64,000 nucleotides of DNA from Bretschneidera sinensis (Eukaryota; Streptophyta; Magnoliopsida; Brassicales; Akaniaceae), in the NCBI GenBank assembly GCA_023935145.1, contig CM043698.1, positions 39,395,501 through 39,459,500 on the forward strand, given 5' to 3'. The position numbers and the translations under genes are program-made. The notes beneath the pieces were generated by a model that was not told the DNA's origin, ran no database searches, and worked only from the letters and a program-made list of their open reading frames with translations. This document shows, piece by piece, positions 1 through 10,251 of the stretch. The number at the start of each line of letters is the position of its first letter. Positions within the stretch are counted from its first letter, which is position 1.

Positions 1-835
1 GAGCAAGGGAAGGCCATGCACACTAGTGTGCGCACTTCTGCACACAGGCAGAAGAGTGTGTGCACAGCAGCAGAAGGGAGCAGCTTTAGGTCAGGGTGCA
101 GTGCGCATGCCCAGTGCCGTGCCTCCCAGCATGCACATCATCAGGTGTGCACTAGCACCGCAGCGCGCACGCCCAACGCTGCACCACCCAAGCACACTGC
201 TGCACACATAGGCAACATGCTTTAGGACCCTCTTAAGTGTGTGTGCACAACACCAAAATGCATAGCACCACTTGGAGATTGATAAAGGGCTAAGATTTAA
301 AAGAAATCATGATCAAAGGGAGGAGATTGATTCACAAGAATGTCCAAGAAGTGAAAGGCTATAAAAGGGGTTTTTAAGCCTCATTTTTAAAAAAATAAAC
401 ACAATAGAGAGAATACATTGTGACATTGTGAGATCAATTATAAACAATACAAGAGAGAATTGTGTGAGAGACATAAACATAAGAGAGACTCTTGTAGTGA
501 GGCTGGTTGTAAAGAAGAGAGAGTCTAGATTAGATAGAGAGCTTTGTAAGGTCCTATCTTTTTCCTTACTTCTCTTTTTGGTTTCTTCAAGAACTTGATT
601 TCTTGAAGGGGATTGCTGTAACTTGTAAGAACCATTTTGATTTAGTGCAGAGAGTTCGGAGGAACTCACGGGACATAGGCACATTACCGAACCTCAGTAA
701 CAAATTGCTTGTCTTATTTCTTTCTTTGATTTTTTGTTCTTGTGTTCGATTAATGTATTTCTTTCTACAAGTCATTCTAGACTTGGGTGTTTGGAAGATC
801 ACCACCTGGGCATCTTGTCAAGGTGATTTCCAACA
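1..835 (+). repeat. Copia A 5' LTR (left end cut off by window)
   Basis: Matches the right LTR (10252-11157) from its base 128 onward and ends in TTTCCAACA directly before the primer-binding site. It holds a GC-rich, CA-rich U3 with repeated GTGTGTGCAC-type words, a TATA box (TATAAAAG, 360-367) and a conserved U5 ending TTGTCAAGGTGATTTCCAACA with one base variations among relatives. Confidence 0.92.
360..367 (+). promoter_or_regulatory. TATA box of copia A 5' LTR
   Basis: TATAAAAG lies in the position where the other copia LTRs of this family have TATATAAA (39672-39679 and 55389-55396). In the 3' LTR of the same element the site reads TATGAAAG, so that copy is probably weaker. Confidence 0.5.
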
Positions 836-836
836 G

Positions 837-848
837 TGGTATCAGAGT
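837..848 (+). other. Primer-binding site, initiator Met tRNA type (copia A)
   Basis: TGGTATCAGAGT follows the LTR end by one base. TGGTATCAGAG is the usual Ty1/copia primer site, complementary to the 3' end of plant initiator tRNA-Met. Confidence 0.9.
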
Positions 849-1075
849 GGCACAGCTGGGTATCAAAGCAAGAACAAGAAGGTGACGGAGCCAAGACTTC
901 AAGAATCAAAGATCAACTTCTTGGGTGATTTAAGAATGGTGTAAAGATTAAGATCCGGTCAAGTTCTTGAAGGTTGAATCAAGAACGGTGTTAAGATCCA
1001 TCTTCGATCTGTGTTCTTGAGGTTGAAGAAGACATTTGTGGGTAATGCATATATCTGGGATCTTGTCCACAAAAG

Positions 1076-1960
1076 ATGGCTTCAAATTTCTGTGTTGAGA
1101 AGTTCGATGGAAAGGGAGACTTTGCCCTTTGGAAGTAGAAGATCAAGGCTATTCTAATGCAACAGAAAGTGGACTTGGCTATTGGAGAAGATGATGTTTT
1201 TCCAGCAAGTGTCACAGAGGACCAGCGGACCGAGATGAAGAAGATGGCTTACAGCACCATTTTCTTGCACATGTCGAATAGTGTCACAAGGGAGTGCGGA
1301 GACTTGGAGGATCTGGCTGTCATATGGAAGAAACTAGATGAGTTGTTTCTTACCAAAACTCTTCTTAACAAGATTTATCTTCTTAAAAGAATCTTTGCTT
1401 TTAAAATGGATCCTAGTAAAGAGTTGCAAGATAATCTTGATGTCTTTAATAAGCTAGTTCAAGATTTGAATAGTTGTAGCATTATTTTTCCGGATGAATA
1501 ATTGGCTGTTATCTTGTTAAATTCTCTTCCTGATTGCTTTGATAACTTGATTAATGCCATTGAGTATGGAAGGGATACTTTGACAAAAGAGATTGTGATC
1601 AATGCCATAAGGCTACATGATTTCAAGGCCAAGATGAAGGAGACATCAAGTGGTGATGGGCTGTTCGTAAGAGGAAGGCCAGTAACTCGGAATGGCAGTA
1701 GCAACCATGGCAACTACTGGGAGAAATCAATAGGATGAGGGCAGAACCATAGGAGATCTTATTCTAAGACAAGACTTGGAGGAGGAAGGAGATGCTTCTA
1801 CTGTAACAAGGAGGGCCATTTCAAGAAAGATTGCAAGAAGAGGGTGTAGGATGAGAGGAGAAGCCATACCAACAATGGAGAGGTTTCGGTTGCCAAATGA
1901 GAACAGCAAGATGATGTTCTTGTTATGTGCTCAAATGTGAGCAGGAGGTAAGGCAGCGAA
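1076..1960 (+). pseudogene. Copia A gag (nucleocapsid) remnant
   Basis: The frame opens MASNFCVEKFDGKGDF and keeps phase to a CCHC zinc knuckle, C-x2-C-x4-H-x4-C, encoded at 1793-1834 (CFYCNKEGHFKKDC, about residue 240). Gag would form the particle and bind element RNA. At least five in-frame stops break it: LWK-stop near 1137, FPDE-stop at 1498-1500, SIG-stop at 1736-1738, then near 1848 and after VSRR near 1950. Comparison with elements B and G shows most are CAG-to-TAG, CAA-to-TAA or TGG-to-TAG changes. Gag and pol are in one frame, as usual for copia. Confidence 0.9.
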
Positions 1961-2889
1961 AAGTGGATTCTTGATTTTGGTTGCACTTATCATATGTGCC
2001 CTCACAAGGAATGGTTCAAGAATTTCAAGGAGATCAATGATGGAAGGGTCTTCTTGGGGAATGACAATTCTTGCCAAGTGAGAGGGGTTGGTGACATTCA
2101 ATTGAAGATGTTTGATGGAATCATAAGGCTACTGCGAAATGTAAGGTATCTTTCAGATTTGAAGAGAAATTTGATCTCATTGGGGCAGCTGGATTCCAGT
2201 GGCAAAGGGATCTTTGGTAGTGATCAAGGCAGCAAGAAACGATGGACTCTATGCGATGATGAGAGTGACAGAAATCAATGATCAAGCAGCAAGCTTGATG
2301 GTTGAGATGGATAAGGCAGCCCTTTGGCACACTCGCTTGGGACACATGAGTGAAAAGGGCCTGCAAGTGCTTAGCAAGGAAGGTCTACTTGGTGGTGACA
2401 AAGTAGAAAAACTAGATTTCTGTGAGAGTTGCATTCTTAGGAAGCAACACGGAGTCAGCTTCAACACTGGAGTGCACAAGTCCAAAAGGATTCTTGACTA
2501 CATTCATTTGGACCTTTGGGGACCAACTAGGACACCAACACAGGGAGGTAACTTTTACTTTCTGTCTTTAATTGATGATTATTCAAGAAGAGTGTGGGTT
2601 TATTTGCTTAGGAATAAATCGGATGCCTTGAATAAGTTAGTGGTGTGGAAAGGGCTGGTAGAGTCTCAAATGGGTAGAGTAGTTAAAGGGATAAGAACCG
2701 ATTATGGCTTAGAAATTTTTAACCAAGAACTTGATCAATTCTGTAGGCTAAATGGCATTCTAAGACATAGGACGGTTGTGGAAACCCCTCAGCAAATTGG
2801 AGTTGCTGAGTGGATGAATAAGACCCTTATGGAGAAGGTTAGGTGCATGCTAATAAGATCCGGTTTACCAAAATATTTTTGGGGAGAAG
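1961..2889 (+). pseudogene. Copia A protease and integrase, first part
   Basis: The protease site reads WILDFGCTYHMCPH from 1964; the usual D-S/T-G triad is D-F-G here, so protease activity is probably lost. Downstream come the pre-integrase motif HTRLGHMSEKGL (about 2329) with the CESC zinc-binding pair, then the integrase core. The three acidic residues can be seen: D in LDLWGP, D in RTDYGLE (usually RTDNGLE) and E in VAEWMN (usually VAERMN). A deletion and frame change removes part of the protease-integrase linker near 2200. The frame is cut at WGE by insertion of copy I and resumes at 8652. Confidence 0.9.
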
Positions 2890-3208
2890 TGATGAGTGCC
2901 AGATATTGCATATTTTGGCCCTTTAATTTACATTTGTTAGCTTAGGAATTTGTTACTTTGAGTTGTTTTCGTTGTTTTACAGGTTTACAAGCACTGGGAA
3001 AGGAGTTTCACTAAAATTGCCAAAATCGCCTTACAGATCAGTCATTTTTGTGGATTTTACTGTATTAATTCCGGAAGAACCAGAAGATGAGCCATATATG
3101 CTTGGAAAGATCCGGAAGTCTATTTTCTGAGAGATTTTACGACTTGCAAAAATGATTTTTCTAGAGAAAGTTATGGCCATTTTAGTAAACAAGGGTCAAG
3201 CTGAAGAT

Positions 3209-3345
3209 GTCTAGTGCGCTCGATCGCACCAGACTTGCGATCGATCGCAAATGCGCACTCGCACATCCCACATCGGTTAAAAATGCTCTGTAGTGCGCCA
3301 ATGTGCGCTCGAGCGCACCAGAGTGCGATCGATCGCACTCGGGCA
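3209..3345 (+). repeat. Palindromic GATCGATC array in LTR U3 (copy I)
   Basis: Repeats such as GCGCTCGATCGCAC, TTGCGATCGATCGCAA and GTGCGCTCGAGCGCAC, each partly or fully self-complementary, are packed into about 135 bp ending just before the proximal USE. Matching clusters occur in every LTR of the family. They create open frames on both strands that are not genes. Confidence 0.85.
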
Positions 3346-3347
3346 GT

Positions 3348-3399
3348 ATCCCACATCGATTTTGAAACCCATTGTGCTCCGAGACTCCCCCTATATAAA
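3348..3399 (+). promoter_or_regulatory. snRNA-type core promoter (USE plus TATA) in copy I 5' LTR
   Basis: ATCCCACATCG at 3348-3358 is an exact match to the plant U-snRNA upstream sequence element RTCCCACATCG, and TATATAAA lies at 3392-3399 with exactly 33 bases between. Plant Pol II snRNA genes use 33-34 bp between these boxes. A second exact USE lies upstream at 3265-3275. Promoter activity is inferred. Confidence 0.7.
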
Positions 3400-3786
3400 C
3401 ACCATCTGACCTCATCATTCAGTGTACAATTCCTGAGCCATTTTGGTGTTTACCGGTGGACGTCCGCCAGCATTCTGGTGGATCCTGAAGGCATTGCTAC
3501 CACGAGGGGAAGCGCCGCCCATCTGCGAGTGGAATTTCTCCCATGTAAAGTTGTTTATTTATTTATTTTTATTTAGTTGTTGTAGTTTAATGTTTAGCAC
3601 TTTTATTATGAATTATAGTTTCATAGTTATGAGTGGCTAGACTCTTCAGCTAAGGTTGAAGATGAAGCCCCGCCGTTGTTTGGCGTAGTAGTTCAGATTT
3701 GCTTGTACAAATCTGACAATTTTTAGTATAAATGTTCTGTCAATTATTTGAGTTAATCTTATAATTGATTGAGTTTAAATTGTCTG

Positions 3787-3950
3787 TTGGATTTTCTTTG
3801 TGTTTCATCTGATGGATACATTGAATGCTTTTCGATTAAATTGGATTCCCTTTGTGATTTGTTAAAAGCGGATACATTGGGTGCTTTTGGTTTAGTTGGG
3901 ATATTCTTTGTTTTTTGTCTTATAGTTGGATTCATTGAATGTTTTGATAG
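3787..3950 (+). repeat. Three-fold 54-bp tandem repeat in LTR
   Basis: Units start at 3787, 3841 and about 3896, each opening TTGGAT/TTGGGA, then TTCTTTGTG, then GGAT(A)CATTGAATG or GGGTGC. The period is a multiple of three, which explains a 64-codon open frame (3769-3963) kept in several LTR copies. Confidence 0.6.
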
Positions 3951-4222
3951 GCTATATTTTTAGAACATGTATGCTTAACTTCGGTGGGGTGGATTCAGAA
4001 ACCTTAGTGCTTTTTTATTAGTTTTTTAAATCAACTTAGCTTAGTTTTAATTTGTTTTGCAATATCATTCACAATTCGGAACTAGGTTAAAATAGAGTTA
4101 GTTTAGATAAAAATTATATTTTCACAACGCAATTCCCTGTGGATTCGACCTCGCACTTGCACAACGCTATACTGCAAACGACTCGTGCGCTTGCGAGTAA
4201 ATTAAAACTCACAACAAGTTTT

Positions 4223-4240
4223 TGGCGCCGTTGCCGGGGA
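4223..4240 (+). other. Primer-binding site, tRNA-Asp type (copy I)
   Basis: TGGCGCCGTTGCCGGGGA is complementary to the 3' end of plant tRNA-Asp(GUC), the primer used by many Athila/Tat gypsy elements. It lies six bases after the LTR. Confidence 0.9.
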
Positions 4241-4317
4241 ATTGTTTGGTTTGTGAAAATTTTTTGTCTGAATTGATTTTATTTTTCTACTAGTTAATTA
4301 AAAAAAAAAAATTTATT

Positions 4318-6039
4318 ATGTGGATGAATCCAGCGCCGGTTTCACAGTCTTTAGAGGACACCATTAAGGAGTACATTAAAATGACCAGCCCGTCCCTCAA
4401 TGCTGCCAACACTTTCAATGTTGAAAGCTGTTCCATCTGTGCTAGTCCCATGCATCTAGCACAGAATTGTCCATCAATGCCGGCTTGTGCTGAGTATCCT
4501 ATGGAACAAATGAATGCTTTCAATGAGTGTTGTTGGCAATCAAATAGATCTTACTCTGAAACATACAATCCAGGGTGGTGGGACCACTCTAATGTTTCAT
4601 GGACGCAGAACCAACTGAGGAATCAGGGAGGAGACCCTTATCATTCTCACAATTAATACCCTCCCGAATTTCCTCCACCAATTCCAAATTATGGTCACTC
4701 AGCTTATCCAACACCATCACCCGCTTACCAAGCTCCCATTCAAGCGCCAGTGTCGGTTTCACAGTCATTGGAGGACGCTCTCAATGATTTCATGAAAGCG
4801 ACTAGCCAATCTATGAGTGAAGTGATGAGTGCAACAATAGAAAACACCCAAGCGATTGCCACACTAGAGAGTCAAATTGATCAAATCGCAAGTTACATGG
4901 GTGAAAGAGAGGAAGGAACGTTCCCCAGTCAAACTGATCCTAACCCAAAGGAACAGTTTGCGGTGGGAAATTCTTCAACTCCCATGCATTGGCAGGAACA
5001 AGTGCAATCAACTGTCCCATACTTGTTTGGGAGACAAGTGGACAATCAAGTGGAAGAGAACCCTGCTATGCACCAAGGGCAAGAGAGTGGCAACAATGAG
5101 AAGAGAGATGCTGAGCCATCTACAGCCACTCGTATTATTAAGGATCTCTCTAGGTCGTTTTTACCTAAAGCGCCTTACCCTACGAGACTACAAGTGCCCA
5201 AGAAAGAAGGGAAGTCTGAGGACATTATGGAGGCATGCTTTGCTCAGTTTGAAGAGGATTTGTATTTAGATAAGTTACTTGAGCAAGCAAATACTATCGT
5301 GGAGTCCGCTCCTCAGGAGAGTAGTAGGACAGAGGAGACTATGGATGAATCCCGCACTGAGGACCCCCTAGAGGCATGCTTTGCTCAATTTGGAGAGGAT
5401 ATCGATTTAGATAAATTACTTGAGCAAGCGAATGCCATTTTAGAGTCTCCTCCTCGGAAGAGCAATAAGACGGAGGAGACCGCCGCACCTGAAACCCCCA
5501 AGAAGGAACTTAAGCCTTTACCAGATAATCTTAAGTATAAGTTCCTAGGTTCAGTCGATAGTTTGCCTGTGATTATACCTTCAGATCTGGGTGATGCTCT
5601 AGAGGAGAAATTATTGGATGTCTTAAGAGAGTATAAGGAAGCTATAGGCTGGACCATTGAGGACATCAAGGGGATCAACCCCTCGGTGGTGACGTACAGG
5701 ATACATTTGGAGGAGGATGCTGAGCCATCGAGGGAGCCACAAAGAAGGTTCAACCCTGCTTTGCAAGAGGTTGTGAGGGCGGAAGATATTAAGCTGTTAG
5801 AGGCTGGGATCATTTATCTCATCTCTGATAGCAAGGGGGTGAGCCAGATTACAGTCGTGCCCAAACGTGCTGAATTTATGGTTGTAAATAAAGACAACGA
5901 GTTGGTTCCAACTCGAGTGCAGTCAAGATGGAGAAAGTGTCTAGACTACCGTAAATTGAATGCTGCCATTAGGCCTGATCATTTTCCATTCCCATTTATT
6001 GATCAGATGGTGGAGCGCTTAGTTGGGCCTGTTTACTAA
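4318..6039 (+). pseudogene. Fused zinc-knuckle / RT-stub ORF of copy I (one nonsense codon)
   Basis: One frame of about 573 codons with a single internal stop (TAA, 4654-4656) where relatives have CAA. It encodes a CCHC knuckle (CSICASPMHLAQNC), a GWWDHSNVSW stretch typical of the region after the gag knuckle in Athila/Tat elements, a helical LESQIDQIASYMG segment, acidic repeats (EDPLEACFAQFGEDIDLDKLLEQAN type), and the N-terminal RT region from LLDVLREYKEAIGWTIEDIKG to FPFPFIDQMVERLVGPVY-stop. RT ends before any catalytic motif. Compared with copies F, H and E it has an extra segment of about 30 codons near 4990-5090. No protease site lies between the gag-like and RT-like parts. Confidence 0.85.
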
Positions 6040-7319
6040 TGTTGGGTCTGGCTGAAGACGTTAAACTTAGCGCTCATGGGAGGCACCCCACAGCTTATCT
6101 TTTATTTTGTTTATTTATTATTTTGCATTTTTATGATTAATGTTTGTTTCCAGTATTTTTTTTGTCTTCCAGTTTTTATATTTCAGGGACAAAGCGTACT
6201 TCAGTTCAAGTTTGGGGGTATGCTATGAGCCATACCAGTCCAGATAGTTCTCCATATCTCAGGTCAGCTCTTTCCATATTAGTCACACATTGGGGTCAAT
6301 GTGTAATTTAAGTTTGGGGGTATGGGAGACACATCACACACTTTGTCCTAATTTGTTGTCTTTTCGTCATAGAGATAAATGCATGCTCATGTTATCGTGA
6401 AATTTTAGTTGATCTAAACATTTTCTGTGATGTGATGTCATTGGTGAGCTTAACATTTTGAACACATGATCTGGTGATAAATTTTTAAAATTTAGTTACT
6501 TACTTTAGGCATTTTGAGAATTCACATGTTTGATCTAATCTAACACGAGCACATTAGCACAAATTATGTGAGGTATGACATGTGATTTTAATGTGTATTT
6601 TTCCTTATCTTAACTGAAACTGGATGACTTGTTGGATGAACTCTTGGGCATAGGAAAATATAAAAAAAAAAAAAAATTTATCAATAAACTTTTCGCTGAG
6701 TAACTGGACCTCTTGCCTCAGTAAGCAGTGAGTGTTCACGTCAAAAGGTGGAATTTTGCTTGGTAATATTAAGATCGGTTTAATTTCGTAGCCTTTTTGA
6801 CTCGAGTTAGTAAGTCCTTAGGGGTGTCTTTACACCTAATGCCCTAAAACCACCTGGTTTGGGAGTCATTGACTTAACACTCGCTACATGGGTCAATTAG
6901 AAAGCTTAAGGGAACTAAACATAGCCGTGCCTTATTAAAAAAATAATAATAAAAAAATAAAATACTATGCCTTTGTCGTTCATTTTTTATGGGAAATTCG
7001 GTGAATCTTGAGACATGGAGACCTTACACATTAGAGTTACTTGGAAGCTTCATTTTTATATGCTAATTCACCTTACATTGATTCAAGCTTGTGATGCCTT
7101 ATCCTACCTTTTATAAGTAATTAGATTTTAACATTTCTATTCATTGCGAAGATGGGTTTATCTTTTTAAGCTTGCTTATGAATGAATATCATGGTGATGT
7201 GTGCTCCTTAAATTTTTGGATACCATGAGTGATGACTTTATCTTTATGTTCTTTGTTTTTCATTGAGTCTTTTATTTTGTTTTGCTAAGGGACTAGCAAA
7301 TTGTAAGTTTGGGGGTATT
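6040..7319 (+). other. Noncoding 3' tail of copy I with repeated polypurine tracts
   Basis: No coding potential. It starts with GGTCTGGCTGAAGACGTTAA and a GGGAGGCACCCCA motif, of the kind usually found just after pol in Athila/Tat elements, so this looks like the original pol 3' flank joined to the RT stub by an internal deletion. AAGTTTGGGGGTAT occurs three times: 6208-6221, 6310-6323 and 7305-7318; the last abuts the 3' LTR and is the polypurine tract. Confidence 0.75.
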
Positions 7320-8646
7320 TGATGAGTGCCAGATATTGCATATTTTGGCCCTTTAATTTACATTTGTTAGCTTAGGAATTTGTTACTTTGAGTTGTTTTC
7401 GTTGTTTTTCAGGTTTACAAGCACTGGGAAAGGAGTTTCACTAAAATTGCCAAAATCGCCTTACAGATCAGTCATTTTTGTGGATTTTACTGTATTGATT
7501 CCGGAAGAACCAGAAGATGAGCCATATATGCTTGGAAAGATCCAGAAGTCTGTTTTCTGAGGGATTTTACGGCTTGCAAAAATGATTTTTCTAGAGAAAG
7601 TTATGGCCATTTTAGTAAACAAGGGTCAAGCTGAAGATGTCTAGTGCGCTCGATCGCACCAGACTTGCGATCGATCGCAAATGCGCACTCGCATATCCCA
7701 CATCGGTTAAAAATGCTCTGTAGTGCACCAATGTGCGCTCGAGCGCACCAGAGTGCGATCGATCACACTCGGGCAGTATCCCACATTGATTTTGAAACCC
7801 ATTGTGCTCCGGGACTCCCCCTATATAAACACCATCTGACCTCATCATTCAGTGTACAATTCCTGAGCCATTTTGGTGTTTACCGGTGGATGTCCGCCAG
7901 CATTCTGGTGGATCCTGAAGGCATTGCTACCACGAGGGGAAGCGCCGCCCATCTGCGAGTGGAATTTCTCCCATGTAAAGTTGTTTATTTATTTATTTTT
8001 ATTTAGTTGTTGTAGTTTAATGTTTAGCACTTTTATTATGAATTATAGTTTCATAGTTATGAGTGGCTAGACTCTTCAGCTAAGGTTGAAGATGAAGCCC
8101 CGCCGTTGTTTGGCGTAGTAGTTCAGATTTGCTTGTACAAATCTGACAATTTTTAGTATAAATGTTCTGTCAATTATTTGAGTTAATCTTATAATTGATT
8201 GAGTTTAAATTGTCTGTTGGATTTTCTTTGTGTTTCATCTGATGGATACATTGAATGCTTTTCGATTAAATTGGATTCCCTTTGTGATTTGTTAAAAGCG
8301 GATACATTGGGTGCTTTTGGTTTAGTTGGGATATTCTTTGTTTTTTGTCTTATAGTTGGATTCATTGAATGTTTTGATAGGCTATATTTTTAGAACATGT
8401 ATGCTTAACTTCGGTGGGGTGGATTCAGAAACCTTAGTGCTTTTTTATTAGTTTTTTAAATCAACTTAGCTTAGTTTTAATTTGTTTTGCAATATCATTC
8501 ACAATTCGGAACTAGGTTAAAATAGAGTTAGTTTAGATAAAAATTATATTTTCACAACGCAATTCCCTGTGGATTCGACCTCGCACTTGCACAACGCTAT
8601 ACTGCAAACGACTCGTGCGCTTGCGAGTAAATTAAAACTCACAACA
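7320..8646 (+). repeat. 3' LTR of copy I
   Basis: 1327 bp, same length as the 5' LTR. The distal USE is intact (7695-7705), the proximal one reads ATCCCACATTG (7778-7788, one C-to-T), and TATATAAA is at 7822-7829, again 33 bp away. Confidence 0.95.
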
Positions 8647-8651
8647 AGAAG

Positions 8652-10168
8652 CTATGGCTACAGCTGCATACTTGATAAATAGATCACTCTTTAGAGCTTT
8701 AGAGCTTAAAACTCCCATGGAGATGTGGAGTGGAAAACCCCCTGAATTAAGCAACATAAGGACTTTTGGGTGTGCAACATATGCACATCAAAGGGAGGAT
8801 AAACTTGACCCTAGATCTAGAAAATGTGTATTTCTAGGATATGGTGATGGGGTTAAGGGATATAGGTTATGGTCCTTAGAAAAGAAGGGCATGAAACTAA
8901 TCATAAGTAGGGATGTTATCTTTAATGAATTATTATTTCCCTACTTGGAGAAAACTAACCCTGCAGGGGCTAGTGAGCAAACCAGTTTAGTTCTTGTGGA
9001 GCATAGCATCAAGGAGAATTCAGTTCAGGTAGAGTAGAGGAGGCAAGAGGGTTTGGGCCAGATAGAGCCCTTGAATGAAGGCCAAGCTCAAGAAACTCAA
9101 GAGGAAGCTGAACTAGAAGAGGTTGATGCAACAAGTCGGAAGGACTATCAGCTCACAAGAGACCGGGAAAGAAGGCTAGTCGGACCACCTTCAAGATATG
9201 GGTTTGTGGATGCTGCGGATGCAGTATCTCCTTGGAAAGAAGGAGAGATGAGTGAACAAGAAACTTACACGGATTCCATGGAGTGTAAGGATTCGTCAAA
9301 GTGGCAGCTAGCTATGGAGGAAGAAATGGGTTCTTTGAGGAAGAAAAACTTCTGGGAATTGGTGAAAATTCCAGGAAAGCAGAAAGTTGTGGAATGTAAG
9401 TGCACTTACAAGATCAAAGAACGGTACCCTCTAAGAGATGAAGTCCGGAACAAGGCTAGGCTAGTGGCTAATGGGTTCACAAGAAGAGAAGATATAGGTT
9501 TCACAGAAACTTTCTCACATGGACACAAGGTGGAGAAGATGGTTAGTATGCTCACCTATGTCATTGATGGGCTATTGGTTTGGAACAGTAGGAAGAGGAT
9601 GGAAAGGTTTACATCTCAACTCAGTGAGGAGTTCAAGAGGAAAGATCTCAGCCTTACACAAAAGATCCTTGGGATGAGAATCATCCAAGAAAAGAAGAGA
9701 AATCGGTTGAGGGTTTCTTGGGCAATGGGTGTACTCAGTAGATTTGTGATTAATCCCAGAAAGAAGCATTGGCTTGGGATGAAGAGGTTGCTTAGGTATT
9801 TAAAGGCTCAGTGGCACCCAATGGTAGCACTCATAACAACCGGGGCAGAATACATAGCGGCTATGGAAGCCATAAAGGAGACTATGGGGTGCAAAGGGTT
9901 GTTGGACGAGTAAAAGGTCCTAAAAGAGTAGGTTATGGTATCTTTGGATAGCTAAGGTGCAGGGTACTTCTGGAGGAATCCGGTGTTCCATGAGGGGACA
10001 GAGCATATGGATGTTCGGTATCATTACATTCTGGAAAATGGTACGAAATGATGCATTCATGTTGACAAGGTCACCACGGAAGAAAATCCTGCGGACTTGG
10101 GTACTAAAGTTCTACCTCTAAGTAAGTTCAATCATTGCCTTGAATTACTTAGGATTAGAGTTGGTTAA
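8652..10168 (+). pseudogene. Copia A integrase C-terminus, RT and RNase H remnant
   Basis: Resumes the copia frame after the duplicated AGAAG: YLINRS, TFGCATYAHQREDKL, VFLGYGDGVKGYRLW, then the RT entry region (WQLAMEEEMGSL). A stop lies near 9036. RT is missing a large middle block: after TFSHGHKVEKM the next recognisable motif is the catalytic box, which reads YVID (9557-9568) instead of YVDD. RNase H is also shortened, with the text jumping from the RLLRYLK motif to VALITTGAEYIAA. The C-terminal HKVTTEENPADLGTK-like tail survives out of frame up to the stop near 10168. It cannot encode active enzyme. Confidence 0.88.
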
Positions 10169-10251
10169 TTGATGACTCAAGATGAGTTTGGATCCCGAAG
10201 GTCTCTGTACAGTGGTTCAAGTTTTTTGAACACTTAGACAAAGGTAGAGAT

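Larger units (their letters stand above)
2890..4216 (+). repeat. 5' LTR of copy I
   Basis: 1327 bp, TG...CA ends, followed six bases later by the primer-binding site. Main parts: a palindromic GATCGATC array (about 3209-3345), two snRNA-type USE motifs (3265-3275 and 3348-3358), a TATA box (3392-3399) and a three-fold 54-bp repeat (3787-3950). Confidence 0.95.
2890..8646 (+). mobile_element. Non-autonomous Ty3/gypsy element, copy I (subfamily 1)
   Basis: 5757 bp, complete. It starts TGATGAGTGCC and ends CTCACAACA, and is flanked by a perfect 5-bp duplication AGAAG (2885-2889 and 8647-8651) inside the copia integrase; element G shows the uninterrupted sequence near 52621. Both LTRs are 1327 bp and differ by about a dozen bases by eye, nearly all transitions, so insertion was recent. 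The interior has a tRNA-Asp primer site, one short broken frame (4318-6039), a 1.3-kb noncoding tail and a polypurine tract. There is no protease, RNase H or integrase, so it would need a helper element. Confidence 0.95.

Noticed and set aside
16..225. Short plus-strand frames at the window start (also at 10364-10552)
   Set aside because: They lie in the GC-rich U3 of the copia LTR and are made of low-complexity CAC/GTG words.
3348..3399. A real U-snRNA gene inside the LTR
   Set aside because: USE and TATA spacing match, but no snRNA-like sequence, Sm site or 3' box was recognised downstream; the transcript would be the element RNA.
3182..3576. Open frames on both strands through the palindromic LTR region, repeated in each LTR (for example 7612-8006, 45154-45516, 50975-51369)
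   Set aside because: They arise because GATCGATCGC-type palindromes lack stops in several frames. They are in LTR U3, cross the TATA box, and differ in protein sequence more than in DNA pattern.
4223..4240. tRNA gene remnants at the LTR edges
   Set aside because: These are primer-binding sites complementary to tRNA 3' ends. No cloverleaf or A/B boxes surround them.
5385..5813. 142-codon minus-strand frame, also at 48814-49242 and 61756-62184
   Set aside because: Antisense shadow of the conserved fused ORF. The sense frame has recognisable domains and the antisense has none.
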